From positions 868,001-932,000 of the forward strand of contig NC_017586.1 in NCBI RefSeq assembly GCF_000240165.1: DNA of 64,000 nucleotides, in the 5' to 3' direction. This document shows positions 42,091 to 51,178 of this stretch, piece by piece. The notes below the pieces were generated by a model, which saw only the letters and a program-made list of their open reading frames with translations, did no database searches and was not told where the DNA came from. The translations under genes and the position numbers were made by a program. This stretch comes from Streptantibioticus cattleyicolor NRRL 8057 = DSM 46488. GTDB taxonomy: Bacteria; Actinomycetota; Actinomycetes; Streptomycetales; Streptomycetaceae. Within the stretch, counting starts at the first letter, position 1; every line of letters starts with the position of its first letter.

Positions 42091-42149
42091 CACCTATCGT
42101 GTTCCCGCTTCGCAAGGCCGGTGAACTGTGACCTTCCCGACTGGGCCGG

Positions 42150-42680
42150 TCAGGGACGCAGCGAGGTGAAGCGGCCCTGGTGGTACAGGAGCGGGCGACC
42201 CGGTCCGGCCGGGTCGCCGGCGATCGCCTGGGCCACCACGATGCGGTGGTCGCCGGCCGGGATCCGGGCGACGACCCGGCCGATCAGCCAGGCGGAGACC
42301 CCGTCGAGCAGCGGCACGCCGTGCGGTCCGGGGCGCCAGGAGGTGGGCGGGGCGAAGCGGTCGGCGCCGCTGCGGGCGAAGGTGGCGGCCAGCTCCTCCT
42401 GGTGTTCACCGAGGATGTGGATGCCGATGTGCGGGGCGTCGGCGAGCGTGGGCCAGCTCGACGAACCGGTGGATATGCCGAAGGAGAGCAGCGGGGGTTC
42501 GGCCGCGACGGAGGTCAGCGAGGTCGCGGTGAAGCCGACCGGACGGGCGCCGGCCGCGGTGATCACGGCGACCCCGGCCGCGTGCCGGCGGAAGACCGAG
42601 CGGAAGACGGCGGGGTCGAAGGGGGCGTCGCCGGGGCCGGCGGCGAGGTCGGTGGAGCCGAGGTCGGTCGAGGCGGTCAT
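42150..42680 (-). CDS. Flavin reductase-like (FMN-binding) protein
   Basis: A 176-residue protein of the flavin reductase domain family (HpaC/ActVB type). FRSVFRRHAAGVAVITAAG is the usual opening, followed by GFTATSLTSVAAEPPLLSFGI (key part TATSLTSVA), the flavin-contact region, and GDHRIVVAQAIAG near the end. Such proteins supply reduced FMN to a partner monooxygenase or act as oxidases. No monooxygenase is adjacent. The ATG at 42680 is taken since the conserved region starts soon after; its ribosome site is weak. Confidence 0.82.
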   Translation of the reverse strand: MTASTDLGSTDLAAGPGDAPFDPAVFRSVFRRHAAGVAVITAAGARPVGFTATSLTSVAAEPPLLSFGISTGSSSWPTLADAPHIGIHILGEHQEELAATFARSGADRFAPPTSWRPGPHGVPLLDGVSAWLIGRVVARIPAGDHRIVVAQAIAGDPAGPGRPLLYHQGRFTSLRP

Positions 42681-43010
42681 CGAGGTGTCCTTCGGGCGCG
42701 GGCGGACCTGGACTGAGCGGTCGTCAGTGGCTCGAACGGCCCGGACAGCGCGCGCTCCCGTGCCGGCCGAGGTCCACATCGGCACGCCGGTACAGAAGCG
42801 GATCACGCGACATAGCGTCACAGTGACGATTCCAGGCGGTGCCCGTCAAGCGTCCCCCGTGATGTGGGACGGGGATCACCGCGTCCGCCACCGGCCCCGG
42901 CGGGCGGCGACGTACCGCGGCCGGGACCGCGCGCACGACCGTGACCGGCCGCGTCGTGGCTGGTAAGGGGGTCACCACCGGCTCACCGCCGGGCTCGCGG
43001 CGCCGGGCGG

Positions 43011-43337
43011 TCACGGGCCGACCGCCGCGCCGAGGGCGGCGATGACGTCGGCCTTCCGCGGTTGCCCGGCGGCCCGCCGGACGACCGCTCCGCCGCCGTC
43101 GAGGACGAGCACGGTCGGGGTCTTCTCCACCGCGAGGCGGCGGACGAGGTCGAGGCGGTCCTCGGCGTCGATCTCCACATGGGCCACCCCCCGCACCATG
43201 GCGGCGACTTCGCCGAGCACCCGCCGGGTGGCCCGGCAGGGGGCGCAGAAGGCCGTGGAGAACTGCACCAGGGTGGCCCGCTCCCCCAGCGGGCCGCCGA
43301 TGTCCGCGGCCGTCAGCCGCCCTGCCGTCGCCGTCAT
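43011..43337 (-). CDS. Thioredoxin-family protein with CAPC motif
   Basis: A 108-residue single thioredoxin domain with the redox motif C31-A-P-C34 (TAFCAPCRAT), a PTVLVLDGGG strand with the cis-proline (KTPTVLV) and an otherwise normal fold. The CAPC in place of CGPC suggests an altered redox potential. No signal peptide, so cytoplasmic. The ATG at 43337 follows GGGAGGAGAC. Confidence 0.87.
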   Translation of the reverse strand: MTATAGRLTAADIGGPLGERATLVQFSTAFCAPCRATRRVLGEVAAMVRGVAHVEIDAEDRLDLVRRLAVEKTPTVLVLDGGGAVVRRAAGQPRKADVIAALGAAVGP

Positions 43338-43538
43338 GTCTCCTCCCGGTGAGTGCAGCGCCGGCGGACCGCCGTTTGATTCCCGGCTCCCCCACCGCGT
43401 CCCCCTTGCGGTGCCGGAGTGACGAGGATCTCGTCGCAAAGCGGGCACGCCGGGTGACAGCGGGCGCGTTGTCGGGGCACGATCCTGCGACGGCCGGAAG
43501 CTACGGCCGCGTAACTTCCCGCTAAGAGGTGTCCCGTC

Positions 43539-44273
43539 GTGGCTGAACTCGTCTATCCGCCGGTCATCGGTTTTGCCCGGTCCATGTTCCAGGTACAGGG
43601 GCTGCGCTTCGACATGGAGGGCACCGAGCACGTGCCGCGCCGCGGCGGCGCGGTGCTGGTGAGCAACCACATCAGCTATCTCGACTTCGTCTTCTGCGGG
43701 TTGGCCGCCCGGCCGGCCAAGCGCCTGGTGCGTTTCATGGCCAAGGAGGCGGTCTTCCGGCACAAGGTGGCCGGGCCGCTGATGCGGGCGATGAAGCACA
43801 TACCGGTGGACCGCGCGCAGGGGGAGCACGCCTACGAGCGGGCGTTGGGGGCGCTGCGCTCCGGCGAGGTGGTGGGCGTCTTCCCGGAGGCCACCATCTC
43901 CCGGTCGTTCACGCTGAAGACGTTCAAGTCGGGCGCGGCCAGGCTCGCGCAGGAGGCCGGGGTGCCGCTGCTGCCGATGGCGTTGTGGGGCACCCAGCGG
44001 ATGTGGACCAAGGGCCGGCGGCGGCAGTTGGGGCGCCACCGGTTCCCGGTGACCATCCGGGTGGGGGCGCCGCTGGAGTCCGGCCCGCACGAGCACGCCG
44101 AGTCGCTGACCGAGCGACTGCGGGCCCGGGTGCAGGAGTTGCTGGAGGCGGCGCAGAGCGCCTACCCGGGGCGCCCGGCCGGCCCGCACGACCGCTGGTG
44201 GCTCCCGGCCCACCTCGGCGGCACCGCGCCGACCCCGCAGGAGGCGGCCGAACTGGACGCGGCCCGGCGCTGA
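43539..44273 (+). CDS. 1-acyl-glycerol-3-phosphate acyltransferase (PlsC-like)
   Basis: A 244-residue PlsC-family acyltransferase. The catalytic H-x4-D is NHISYLD (H44, D49); FPEATIS at 115-121 is the variant of the FPEGTRS motif, with alanine in place of glycine and isoleucine in place of arginine. VPLLPMALWG supplies the fourth motif. It transfers an acyl chain to lysophosphatidic acid or a related acceptor at the inner face of the membrane. The GTG at 43539 is the likely start (AAGAGGTGTCCC upstream). A hairpin follows the gene. Confidence 0.87.
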   Translation: MAELVYPPVIGFARSMFQVQGLRFDMEGTEHVPRRGGAVLVSNHISYLDFVFCGLAARPAKRLVRFMAKEAVFRHKVAGPLMRAMKHIPVDRAQGEHAYERALGALRSGEVVGVFPEATISRSFTLKTFKSGAARLAQEAGVPLLPMALWGTQRMWTKGRRRQLGRHRFPVTIRVGAPLESGPHEHAESLTERLRARVQELLEAAQSAYPGRPAGPHDRWWLPAHLGGTAPTPQEAAELDAARR

Positions 44274-44281
44274 ACGCGGAC

Positions 44282-44313
44282 GGGGTGTCCCGGGGCGCGG
44301 CCCGGAACACCCC
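44282..44313. terminator. Hairpin between acyltransferase and threonine aldolase genes
   Basis: GGGGTGTCCCGGG at 44282-44294 pairs with CCCGGAACACCCC at 44301-44313 with one mismatch and a 6-base loop, between two converging genes. Confidence 0.7.
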
Positions 44314-44325
44314 TGACGACACCGC

Positions 44326-45429
44326 CTAGCGGGCCATCTCCTCGGCGATCGCCGCGGCGAAGGCGTCCACGTCCTGCTCGGTGGTGTCGAACGAGCACAT
44401 CCAGCGCACCTCGCCGGTCGGCTCGTCCCAGACGTAGAAGCGGTAGCGCTTCTGCAGCCGCTCGGTGACGTCCTTGGGGAGCACCGCGAAGACCTGGTTG
44501 GCCTGGACGGGGCGGACGACGCGTACGCCGTCGATGCCGCGGACCGCCTCGGCGAGCCGGGTGGCCATCGCGTTGGCGTGCGCGGCGCTGCGCAGCCACA
44601 GGTCACCGGCGAGCAGCGCCTCGAACTGCACCGAGACGAAGCGCATCTTGGAGGCGAGCTGCATCGACAGCTTGCGCAGGTGCTTCATGGCGTGCACCCG
44701 GTCCGGGTCGAGGACGACCACGCACTCGCCGAACAGCAGGCCGTTCTTGGTGCCGCCGAAGGAGACGATGTCCACCCCGGCGTCGGTGGTGAACGCGGCG
44801 AGCGGCAGCCCCAGGGTGGCGGCGGCGTTGGCCAGCCGGGCGCCGTCGAGGTGGACCGCAAGGCCGTGCTCGTGGGCCCGGTCGCTGATCGCCCGGATCT
44901 CCTCGGGGGTGTAGCAGGTGCCCAGTTCGGTGGTCTGGGTGATGGAGACCGCCTGCGGCTGGGCGCGGTGCTCGTCGTCGAAGCCCCACGCCTCCCGGTC
45001 CAGCAGTTCGGGGGTGAGCTTGCCGTCCTCGGTGGCCACGGCGAGCAGCTTGAGGCCGGCCACCCGCTCCGGGGCGCCGCCCTCGTCCACGTTGATGTGG
45101 GCGGAGGCGGCGCAGATCACCGAGCCCCAGCGGTGGGTGACCGCCTGGAGGGAGGTGACGTTGGCGCCGGTGCCGTTGAAGACCGGGTACGCCTGGGCGC
45201 GCGGTCCGAAGTGGCGGCGGACGATCTCCTGGAGGTGCTCGGTGTAGACGTCCTCGCCGTAGGCGATCTGGTGGCCGCCGTTGGCCAGCGCCAGCGCGGC
45301 GAGCACCTCGGGGTGGGCGCCGGCGTAGTTGTCGCTGGCGAAGCTGCGGACGTCCGGGTCGTGGCGCCGTACGGCGTCGGTGGCGGACGGGGCGGACAGC
45401 GGGTCGGTCAGGGGCGGGGCGTCAGCCAC
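44326..45429 (-). CDS. Threonine aldolase-like beta-eliminating lyase
   Basis: A 367-residue fold-type I PLP enzyme. The PLP lysine is K228 in SFGGTKNG, HLDGARLANA near 193-202 contacts the cofactor, and FNGTGANV near 84-91 binds phosphate. Low-specificity L-threonine aldolases cleave threonine or allo-threonine to glycine and acetaldehyde. The GTG at 45429 lies inside the end of the SDR gene (22-base overlap), so the genes are translationally linked in a DUF6421, SDR, aldolase operon. Confidence 0.82.
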   Translation of the reverse strand: MADAPPLTDPLSAPSATDAVRRHDPDVRSFASDNYAGAHPEVLAALALANGGHQIAYGEDVYTEHLQEIVRRHFGPRAQAYPVFNGTGANVTSLQAVTHRWGSVICAASAHINVDEGGAPERVAGLKLLAVATEDGKLTPELLDREAWGFDDEHRAQPQAVSITQTTELGTCYTPEEIRAISDRAHEHGLAVHLDGARLANAAATLGLPLAAFTTDAGVDIVSFGGTKNGLLFGECVVVLDPDRVHAMKHLRKLSMQLASKMRFVSVQFEALLAGDLWLRSAAHANAMATRLAEAVRGIDGVRVVRPVQANQVFAVLPKDVTERLQKRYRFYVWDEPTGEVRWMCSFDTTEQDVDAFAAAIAEEMAR

Positions 45430-46154
45430 AGGCGGTTTCCGTTCACTTCCTCGGCAGGCCGGTCCCAGACGCCGGCGATGGTCTCGGCCAACTCGCCGAC
45501 GTCGGTGAACCCGGCGAATTTGGCGTTCGGGCGCTCCCGGCGCATCTCGTCGTGCACCAGGGCCTTCACCACGACGATCGTAGCCGCGGCGCCCGGGCCC
45601 GACTCGCCGCCCGCCTTGCGGAAGGAGTCCGCGAGCGCCAGCGTCCACGCCTCGGCGGCGGCCTTGGCGGCGGAGTAGGCGGCGTTGCCCGCGGTGGGCT
45701 TGGTGGCGCCGGCCGCGCTGACCAGGACGAAGCGGCCCCGGTCGCTGCGCAGCAGGGCGTCGTGGAAGGCGAGCGAGGTGTGCTGGACGGTCTGGATCAG
45801 CAGCTTGTGCAGGATGGTCCAGTCGGCCGCGAGGTCGGTCTCCGGGAAGGAGGGCGAGCCGCGCCAGCCGCCGACCAGGTGGACCAGTCCGTCCACCCGG
45901 CCGTGGTTCTTCTCTACGCGGTCCGCCCACGCGCGGGTGGCGGCCGGGTCGAGCAGGTCGACGATGTCGCCGGTGACGTCGGCGCCGCCGGCCGCGTAAC
46001 GGGCGGCGTCCACCGATTCGGCGAGGCGTTCGGCGCTGGAGTCGGCGCCCACCACGCGGGCCCCGGCCTCGGCGAGGGTGCGCAGCACCGCCCGGCCCGC
46101 CGGTCCGCCCGCGCCGGCCACCGCGATCACGGCACCGTCCAGCGCATCGGTCAT
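45408..46154 (-). CDS. Short-chain dehydrogenase/reductase
   Basis: A 248-residue SDR. The nucleotide-binding turn is VAGAGGPAG (residues 12-20), the NNAG-like segment is LVHLVGG, and the catalytic residues are S146 and Y160-x3-K164 (YSAAKAA). Substrate unknown. The ATG at 46154 follows AGGAGGCG. The gene starts 29 bases after the DUF6421 gene and overlaps the threonine aldolase start. Confidence 0.87.
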   Translation of the reverse strand: MTDALDGAVIAVAGAGGPAGRAVLRTLAEAGARVVGADSSAERLAESVDAARYAAGGADVTGDIVDLLDPAATRAWADRVEKNHGRVDGLVHLVGGWRGSPSFPETDLAADWTILHKLLIQTVQHTSLAFHDALLRSDRGRFVLVSAAGATKPTAGNAAYSAAKAAAEAWTLALADSFRKAGGESGPGAAATIVVVKALVHDEMRRERPNAKFAGFTDVGELAETIAGVWDRPAEEVNGNRLWLTPRP

Positions 46155-46183
46155 CGCCTTCGCCTCCTGTTGTCTCTCGTGGC

Positions 46184-47569
46184 TCACGCGGCCACCTGTG
46201 TGGTGTCGTCGGCGGTGATGCCCTTGGTCGAGGCGATCACACTGCGCAACTTCTTCGCAAGGGCCTCGTAGAACATGCTGAGCGGGAACTCGTCCGGCAG
46301 CACGTCGTCCACGAGCTTGCGCGGCGGCTGGGTCAGGTCGAGGGCGTCGGGGCCCTTGGCCCAGCGGGACCCCGGGTGCGGGGCGAGGTAGCCGGCGACG
46401 AGGTCGTAGGCGGCGAACCAGTGCACCAGCTTGGGGCGGTCGATGCCGTCGCGGTAGAGCTGCTCGATCTCGGCGCACAGCCGCTCGGTGACCTCGGTGG
46501 CCCGGGCCCAGTCGATGCGCAGGGTGTTGTCGGTCCAGCGCAGCGCGTCGTGCTTGTGCAGGTAGGCGAAGAGCAGCTGGCCGCCGAGGCCGTCGTAGTT
46601 GCGGACCCGGTCGCCGGTGACGGGGAAGCGGAAGAGCCGGTCGAAGAGGATCGCATACTGCACGTGGCGGCCCTGCTCGTACCCTTCGGCCTCCAGTTTG
46701 ACGGCCTCCTTGAAGGCGGTCAGGTCGCAGCGCAGCTCTTCGAGGCCGTACATCCAGAACGGCGCCCGCTGCTTGATCATGAAGGGGTCGAACGGCAGGT
46801 CGCCGTGGCTGTGGGTGCGGTCGTGGATCAGGTCCCACAGGACGAAGGTCTGCTGGGCGAGCTGCTGGTCGGCGACGAGGCGGGCGGCCTCCTCGGGCAG
46901 TTCGAGGCCGAGGGTGTCCACCGCGGCCTCGGTGACCTTGCGGAAGCGGGCCGCCTCCCGGTCGCAGAAGATCGCGCCCCAGGTGAAACGTTCCGGCACC
47001 TCGCGTACGGCGACGGTCTCCGGGAAGAGCACCGCGGAGTTGGTGTCGTACCCGCTGGTGAAGTCCTGGAAGGTGATCGGCACGAACATCGGGTTGTCGT
47101 ACCGCGTGCGCTCCAGCTCCGCCAGCCACTCCGGCCACACCACGCGCAGCGCGACGGCCTCGAAGTTGCGGGCCGGGTTGCCGTTCTGGGTGTACATGGG
47201 GAAGACGACCAGGTGCTCCAGGCCGTCCCGGCGGTCGGCGGCCGGCTGGAAGGCGAGCAGCGAGTCGAGGAAGTCGGGCACCCCGAAGCCCTCGGCGGCC
47301 CAGCGGCGCAGGTCGGCGACGAGCGCCTCGTGGTAGGCCGCGTCGTGCGGCAGCAGCGGGGCGATGTCCCGCACCGCCGCGATCATCCGCTCCAGCTCCA
47401 CCTCGACATCGGCGCGGCCGGGCGCGTCCTCGGCGGAGAAGTCGATGGAACCGTCCTTCGCCTGCCACGGTCGGATCACCTCGACGGCGTCCTTCAGCAC
47501 GGCCCACGACGGGTGGAGCGCGACAGCTTCGGCGCCCCCCGTCGCCACAGACAGAAGGTTTTCCCTCAT
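46184..47569 (-). CDS. DUF6421-like protein
   Basis: A 461-residue soluble protein I associate with the Streptomyces DUF6421 family; function unknown. Visible features are a HDRTHSHGDLPFDPFMIKQRAPFWMYG block (histidine-rich HDRTHSHGD could bind metal), FPMYTQNGNPARN, WDLIHDRTH and LHKHDALRW. There is no signal peptide or membrane helix. The ATG at 47569 follows GAGGAGGGGTC. It leads the operon with an SDR and a threonine aldolase, which suggests a metabolic enzyme or accessory protein. Confidence 0.75.
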   Translation of the reverse strand: MRENLLSVATGGAEAVALHPSWAVLKDAVEVIRPWQAKDGSIDFSAEDAPGRADVEVELERMIAAVRDIAPLLPHDAAYHEALVADLRRWAAEGFGVPDFLDSLLAFQPAADRRDGLEHLVVFPMYTQNGNPARNFEAVALRVVWPEWLAELERTRYDNPMFVPITFQDFTSGYDTNSAVLFPETVAVREVPERFTWGAIFCDREAARFRKVTEAAVDTLGLELPEEAARLVADQQLAQQTFVLWDLIHDRTHSHGDLPFDPFMIKQRAPFWMYGLEELRCDLTAFKEAVKLEAEGYEQGRHVQYAILFDRLFRFPVTGDRVRNYDGLGGQLLFAYLHKHDALRWTDNTLRIDWARATEVTERLCAEIEQLYRDGIDRPKLVHWFAAYDLVAGYLAPHPGSRWAKGPDALDLTQPPRKLVDDVLPDEFPLSMFYEALAKKLRSVIASTKGITADDTTQVAA

Positions 47570-47832
47570 GACCCCTCCTCGACCGGAGATCCTTGCGTTA
47601 AGGCACCGTATCCGCGAGACCTTCCACGCCACAAGGGCCGTCTCGCACATTTATCCTGCCCCATCTCGAAGCGCACCGCGATTTTTCCTGTGCCGGGTGG
47701 CCTTGACGGAGGATTCTTTCCCGCGCCCGGCGGATTACGTCCGCTCGGCCGGGCGAAGGCGGCCGTGGCGGACGGCACCGCCTACTCTGGCGGGACGGAT
47801 CCCCAGCAGGACGAGGCGAGCGAGGCGGCAGC

Positions 47833-48540
47833 GTGTCCTTCTTCACCATCGGCCACCGCGGCGTCATGGGCGTCGAGCCGGAGAACACCGTGCGGTCCTT
47901 CGTACGGGCGGCCCGCGAAGGGCTCGACGGCATCGAACTCGACCTCCACCTCAGCAAGGACGGCGAGTTGGTGGTGATGCACGACGCCACCGTGGACCGC
48001 ACCACCGACGGCGGCGGCCCGGTCGGCGACCTCACCCTGGCCGAACTGCGCACGCTGGACGCCGGACGCGGCGAACGGGTGCCGGTCTTCGAGGAGGTGC
48101 TGGACGCAGTCCCCGGCCTGCCGGTGCAGGCCGAGATCAAGGACGTCGCGGCGGCCCGGGTGCTCGCCGGGGTGCTGCGTGAGCGCGGGCTGCTGGACCG
48201 GGTGAGCGTGCTCTCCTTCCACGACGAGGCGCTGCGCGAGATCCGCCAACTGCTGCCCTCGGTACGCACCGTGCTCGTCGCCGGACGGGCCGGCGCCGAC
48301 ATCGTGCGGCGCGCCGAGGCCGTCGGCGCCCGGCTGGTCAGCCTGGAGCTGCGCAAGCTCAGCCTGGACGTGGTCGAACGCTGCGGCGCGGCCGGGATCG
48401 ACGTCATGGCGTGGACCGTCAACACCCCGCGCGACCTCGCCCTGGCCCACGCCCTCGGCCTGGTCGGCTGGGTGACGGACCTTCCGGGGACCAAGCGGGC
48501 CGCGGCGCGGCTCGGCCCGGCGCCGTCCGGTCGGCCGTAA
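47833..48540 (+). CDS. Glycerophosphodiester phosphodiesterase
   Basis: A 235-residue cytoplasmic GDPD with the full signature: GHRG at 7-10, PENT at 16-19, IELDLHLSKDG with E35 and D37, and MHD at 49-51. It hydrolyses glycerophosphodiesters to glycerol 3-phosphate and an alcohol. WTVNTPRDLALAHALGLVGWVTD is the typical C-terminal strand-helix. The GTG at 47833 follows GAGGCGGC. Confidence 0.92.
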   Translation: MSFFTIGHRGVMGVEPENTVRSFVRAAREGLDGIELDLHLSKDGELVVMHDATVDRTTDGGGPVGDLTLAELRTLDAGRGERVPVFEEVLDAVPGLPVQAEIKDVAAARVLAGVLRERGLLDRVSVLSFHDEALREIRQLLPSVRTVLVAGRAGADIVRRAEAVGARLVSLELRKLSLDVVERCGAAGIDVMAWTVNTPRDLALAHALGLVGWVTDLPGTKRAAARLGPAPSGRP

Positions 48541-48645
48541 CACCCCGGCCGGCGGCGCGAAACACCACGTCAACAAAGGTCCACCATCCGGAACACGGGG
48601 CCGGACGTCTGGACAGTGCGCGCGCCGTGCTGCCACTCTCCCGCC

Positions 48646-49536
48646 ATGCGTCCCGCCATCACCGCCCGCCGTTCCCGACTCGCCGTACTCGGCGCCGCCG
48701 CGGCGCTCGCCCTCGCCGCCGGCTGCGCCCCGCAACCGGAGGCCGACGGCGCCCAGGCCTCCGGAACGGGGACGGCGGCGGCCTCGTGCGCGCCCGGGGC
48801 GCTGCCCACCCACACCCGGGGCACCCTCACCATCGGCACCGACAAACCCGCCTACGCCCCGTGGTTCTCCGGCGACGACCCGGCCAACGGCAAGGGTTTC
48901 GAGTCCGCGGTGGCCTACGCGGTGGCCCAGCGGCTCGGCTACTCGCCGAAGCAGGTCACCTGGCGGACGGTTCCGTTCAACAACGCCATCACGCCTGGCG
49001 CCAAGTCGTTCGACTTCGATCTCAACCAGATCTCCATCAGTGACGAACGCCGTCGCGCGGTCGACTTCTCCTCGGGCTACTACGACGTGCGCCAGGCGCT
49101 CGTCGCGCTGAAGGGTTCGAAGATCGCGGGCGCCCGCTCCGTCGCCGACCTGCGCGGCGCCAAGCTCGGCGCGCAGGTCGGCACCACCAGCCTGGAGGTG
49201 CTGAAGAACGTCGTCCGGCCGGCCACGCCCCCGGCGGTCTTCCAGAAGAACGACCTGGCCAAGAGCGCGCTGCGGAACGGCCAGGTGGACGGCATCCTGG
49301 TGGACCTGCCGACCGCCTTCTACATCACCTCCGCCGAGGTCACCGACGCCAAGGTGGTCGGCCAGTTCGCCGGCGCCGGCGGCAGGCCCGAGCAGTTCGG
49401 GCTGGTGCTGGACAAGGGCAGCCCGCTGACCGGCTGCGTCACCAAGGCGGTGGACGCGCTGCGCGCCGACGGCACCCTGGCCGCGCTCGACAAGCGCTGG
49501 CTGGCCGAGGCCGCCGACGCCCCGGTGCTCAAGTGA
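48646..49536 (+). CDS. Polar amino acid ABC transporter, substrate-binding lipoprotein
   Basis: A 296-residue SBP_bac_3 lipoprotein. A signal peptide with lipobox LAAGC (C27) anchors it outside the membrane. The mature part contains GTLTIGTDKPAYAPW, GFESAVAYAVAQRLG and a hinge (GAQVGTTSLEV). The ligand is probably a polar amino acid, not further predictable. It is first in a three-gene operon; its stop overlaps the permease start by 4 bases. Confidence 0.92.
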   Translation: MRPAITARRSRLAVLGAAAALALAAGCAPQPEADGAQASGTGTAAASCAPGALPTHTRGTLTIGTDKPAYAPWFSGDDPANGKGFESAVAYAVAQRLGYSPKQVTWRTVPFNNAITPGAKSFDFDLNQISISDERRRAVDFSSGYYDVRQALVALKGSKIAGARSVADLRGAKLGAQVGTTSLEVLKNVVRPATPPAVFQKNDLAKSALRNGQVDGILVDLPTAFYITSAEVTDAKVVGQFAGAGGRPEQFGLVLDKGSPLTGCVTKAVDALRADGTLAALDKRWLAEAADAPVLK

Positions 49537-50423
49537 CCGGCACCGAGGCCGGGTCGGCCGTCACGGCGCCGGACGACGGCTACCGCCCCTCGGCCCGCCG
49601 CATCGCCCGCGAACGCCTGCGCCGCTCCCGCACCCGGCGCGCGGTGCTCATCGCCTCGGTCAGCACGGCGGTCACCCTCGCCGTGCTGTACTTCGTGATC
49701 ACCGGCTCCCCCGGCTGGCCGCGCACCCGGGCCACCTTCCTCGACCCGCACTACGCGCGGGTGGCGCTCCCGCAGGTGCTGCGCGGGCTGTGGCTCAACG
49801 TCCGGCTGCTGGTGTGCTGCGGCGCGGTGATCCTGGTGCTCGGCATGGTGCTGGCGCTCGCCCGCACCCTGCGCGGCCCGGTCTTCTTCCCGCTGCGCGC
49901 GCTGGCCACCGCGTACGTCGACTTCTTCCGCGGACTGCCGCTGATCATCTGCCTGTTGGGGGTGGTCTTCGGGGTGCCCGCGCTGCGGCTGCGGGGGGTC
50001 ACCAGCGACCCGGTGGTGCTCGGCGGCGCGGCGCTGGTGCTGACGTACTCGGCGTACGTCGCCGAGGTCTTCCGGGCCGGCATCGAGTCGGTCCACCCCT
50101 CGCAGCGCGCCGCCGCCCGCTCGCTGGGGCTCTCGGTCGCCCAGACCATGCGGTACGTGGTGCTGCCGCAGGCGGTGCGCCGGGTGGTCCCGCCGCTCCT
50201 GAACGACCTGGTCTCGTTGCAGAAGGACACCGGTCTGGTGTCGATCGCCGGCGCCGTGGACGCCGTCTACGCGGCGCAGATCATCACCGGCGAGAGCTTC
50301 AACTACACGCCGTACGTGGTCGCCGGGCTGGTCTTCGTGGCGCTGACGATCCCGATGACCCGGTTCACCGACTGGGTGACCGCCCGCACCAACCGCCGCC
50401 AGTCGCAAGGGGGAACGGTATGA
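49533..50423 (+). CDS. Amino acid ABC transporter permease
   Basis: A 296-residue HisM-like permease with about five or six helices. The cytoplasmic EAA loop that docks the ATPase is ARSLGLSVAQTMRYVVLPQA at about 193-212. The N-terminal 45 residues are hydrophilic. Start and stop codons overlap both neighbours by 4 bases (GTGA and ATGA), indicating tight translational coupling in the operon. Confidence 0.92.
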   Translation: MTGTEAGSAVTAPDDGYRPSARRIARERLRRSRTRRAVLIASVSTAVTLAVLYFVITGSPGWPRTRATFLDPHYARVALPQVLRGLWLNVRLLVCCGAVILVLGMVLALARTLRGPVFFPLRALATAYVDFFRGLPLIICLLGVVFGVPALRLRGVTSDPVVLGGAALVLTYSAYVAEVFRAGIESVHPSQRAAARSLGLSVAQTMRYVVLPQAVRRVVPPLLNDLVSLQKDTGLVSIAGAVDAVYAAQIITGESFNYTPYVVAGLVFVALTIPMTRFTDWVTARTNRRQSQGGTV

Positions 50424-51169
50424 CCGAGCCGGTGCTGCGGATGGAGGCGGTCCGCAAGACGTACGGCGGCACGGTGGTGCTGCGGGACGTGGACCTGGCG
50501 GTGGCCCCGCACTCGGTCACCGTGCTGATCGGCGCCTCCGGCTCCGGCAAGTCCACGCTGCTGCGCTGCGCCAACCTGCTGGAGGAGATCGACGACGGCG
50601 CGATCTTCCTGGACGGCGAGGAGATCACCGATCCGCGTGCCGACCCGGACGCGGTACGCCGCCGCATCGGCGTGGTCTTCCAGGCGTACAACCTCTTCCC
50701 GCACATGACCGTGGTGGAGAACATCACGCTCGCGCCGCGCCGGGTGCACGGGGTTCCCCGGGCCCGGGCCGAGGCGGAGGCCCACGAGCTGCTGGCCCGG
50801 CTCGGGCTGCGCGACAAGGCGGGCGAGTACCCGGACCGGCTCAGCGGCGGCCAGCAGCAACGGGTCGCCATCGTACGGGCGTTGGCGGGCCGGCCCCGGC
50901 TGCTGCTGCTCGACGAGATCACCGCGGCGCTCGACCCGGAGCTGGTCGGCGAGGTGCTGTCGGTCGTCCGGGACCTGAAGGGGCAGGGCATGACCATGGT
51001 CATCGCCACCCATGAGATGGGGTTCGCCCGCGAGGTCGCCGACCAGGTGTGCTTCCTGGACGGCGGCGTGGTGCTGGAACGCGGCACCCCGGACGAGGTC
51101 TTCGGGGCGCCGCGGCAGGAGCGCACCCAGCGGTTCCTGCGGCGCATCGTGGCCGCCGGCCGGCTGTGA
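50420..51169 (+). CDS. Amino acid ABC transporter ATP-binding protein
   Basis: A 249-residue GlnQ-like ATPase: Walker A GASGSGKST at 38-46, Q-loop VFQAYNLFPHMTV, signature LSGGQQQR, Walker B LLLLDEITAALDPE and switch THEMGFA. In the Walker B region I replaces P of the usual DEPTSALD (DEITAALD). It completes the transporter with the two upstream genes. Confidence 0.95.
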   Translation: MTEPVLRMEAVRKTYGGTVVLRDVDLAVAPHSVTVLIGASGSGKSTLLRCANLLEEIDDGAIFLDGEEITDPRADPDAVRRRIGVVFQAYNLFPHMTVVENITLAPRRVHGVPRARAEAEAHELLARLGLRDKAGEYPDRLSGGQQQRVAIVRALAGRPRLLLLDEITAALDPELVGEVLSVVRDLKGQGMTMVIATHEMGFAREVADQVCFLDGGVVLERGTPDEVFGAPRQERTQRFLRRIVAAGRL

Positions 51170-51178
51170 GCGCCGCGC

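Noticed and set aside
43338-44606. Extension of the thioredoxin frame to 531 codons
   Set aside because: Antisense to the acyltransferase gene; the thioredoxin domain begins at 43337 after a strong ribosome site.
45430-45930. Extension of the threonine aldolase frame upstream to 534 codons
   Set aside because: It is the SDR gene in another frame; the PLP-enzyme sequence begins at the GTG at 45429.
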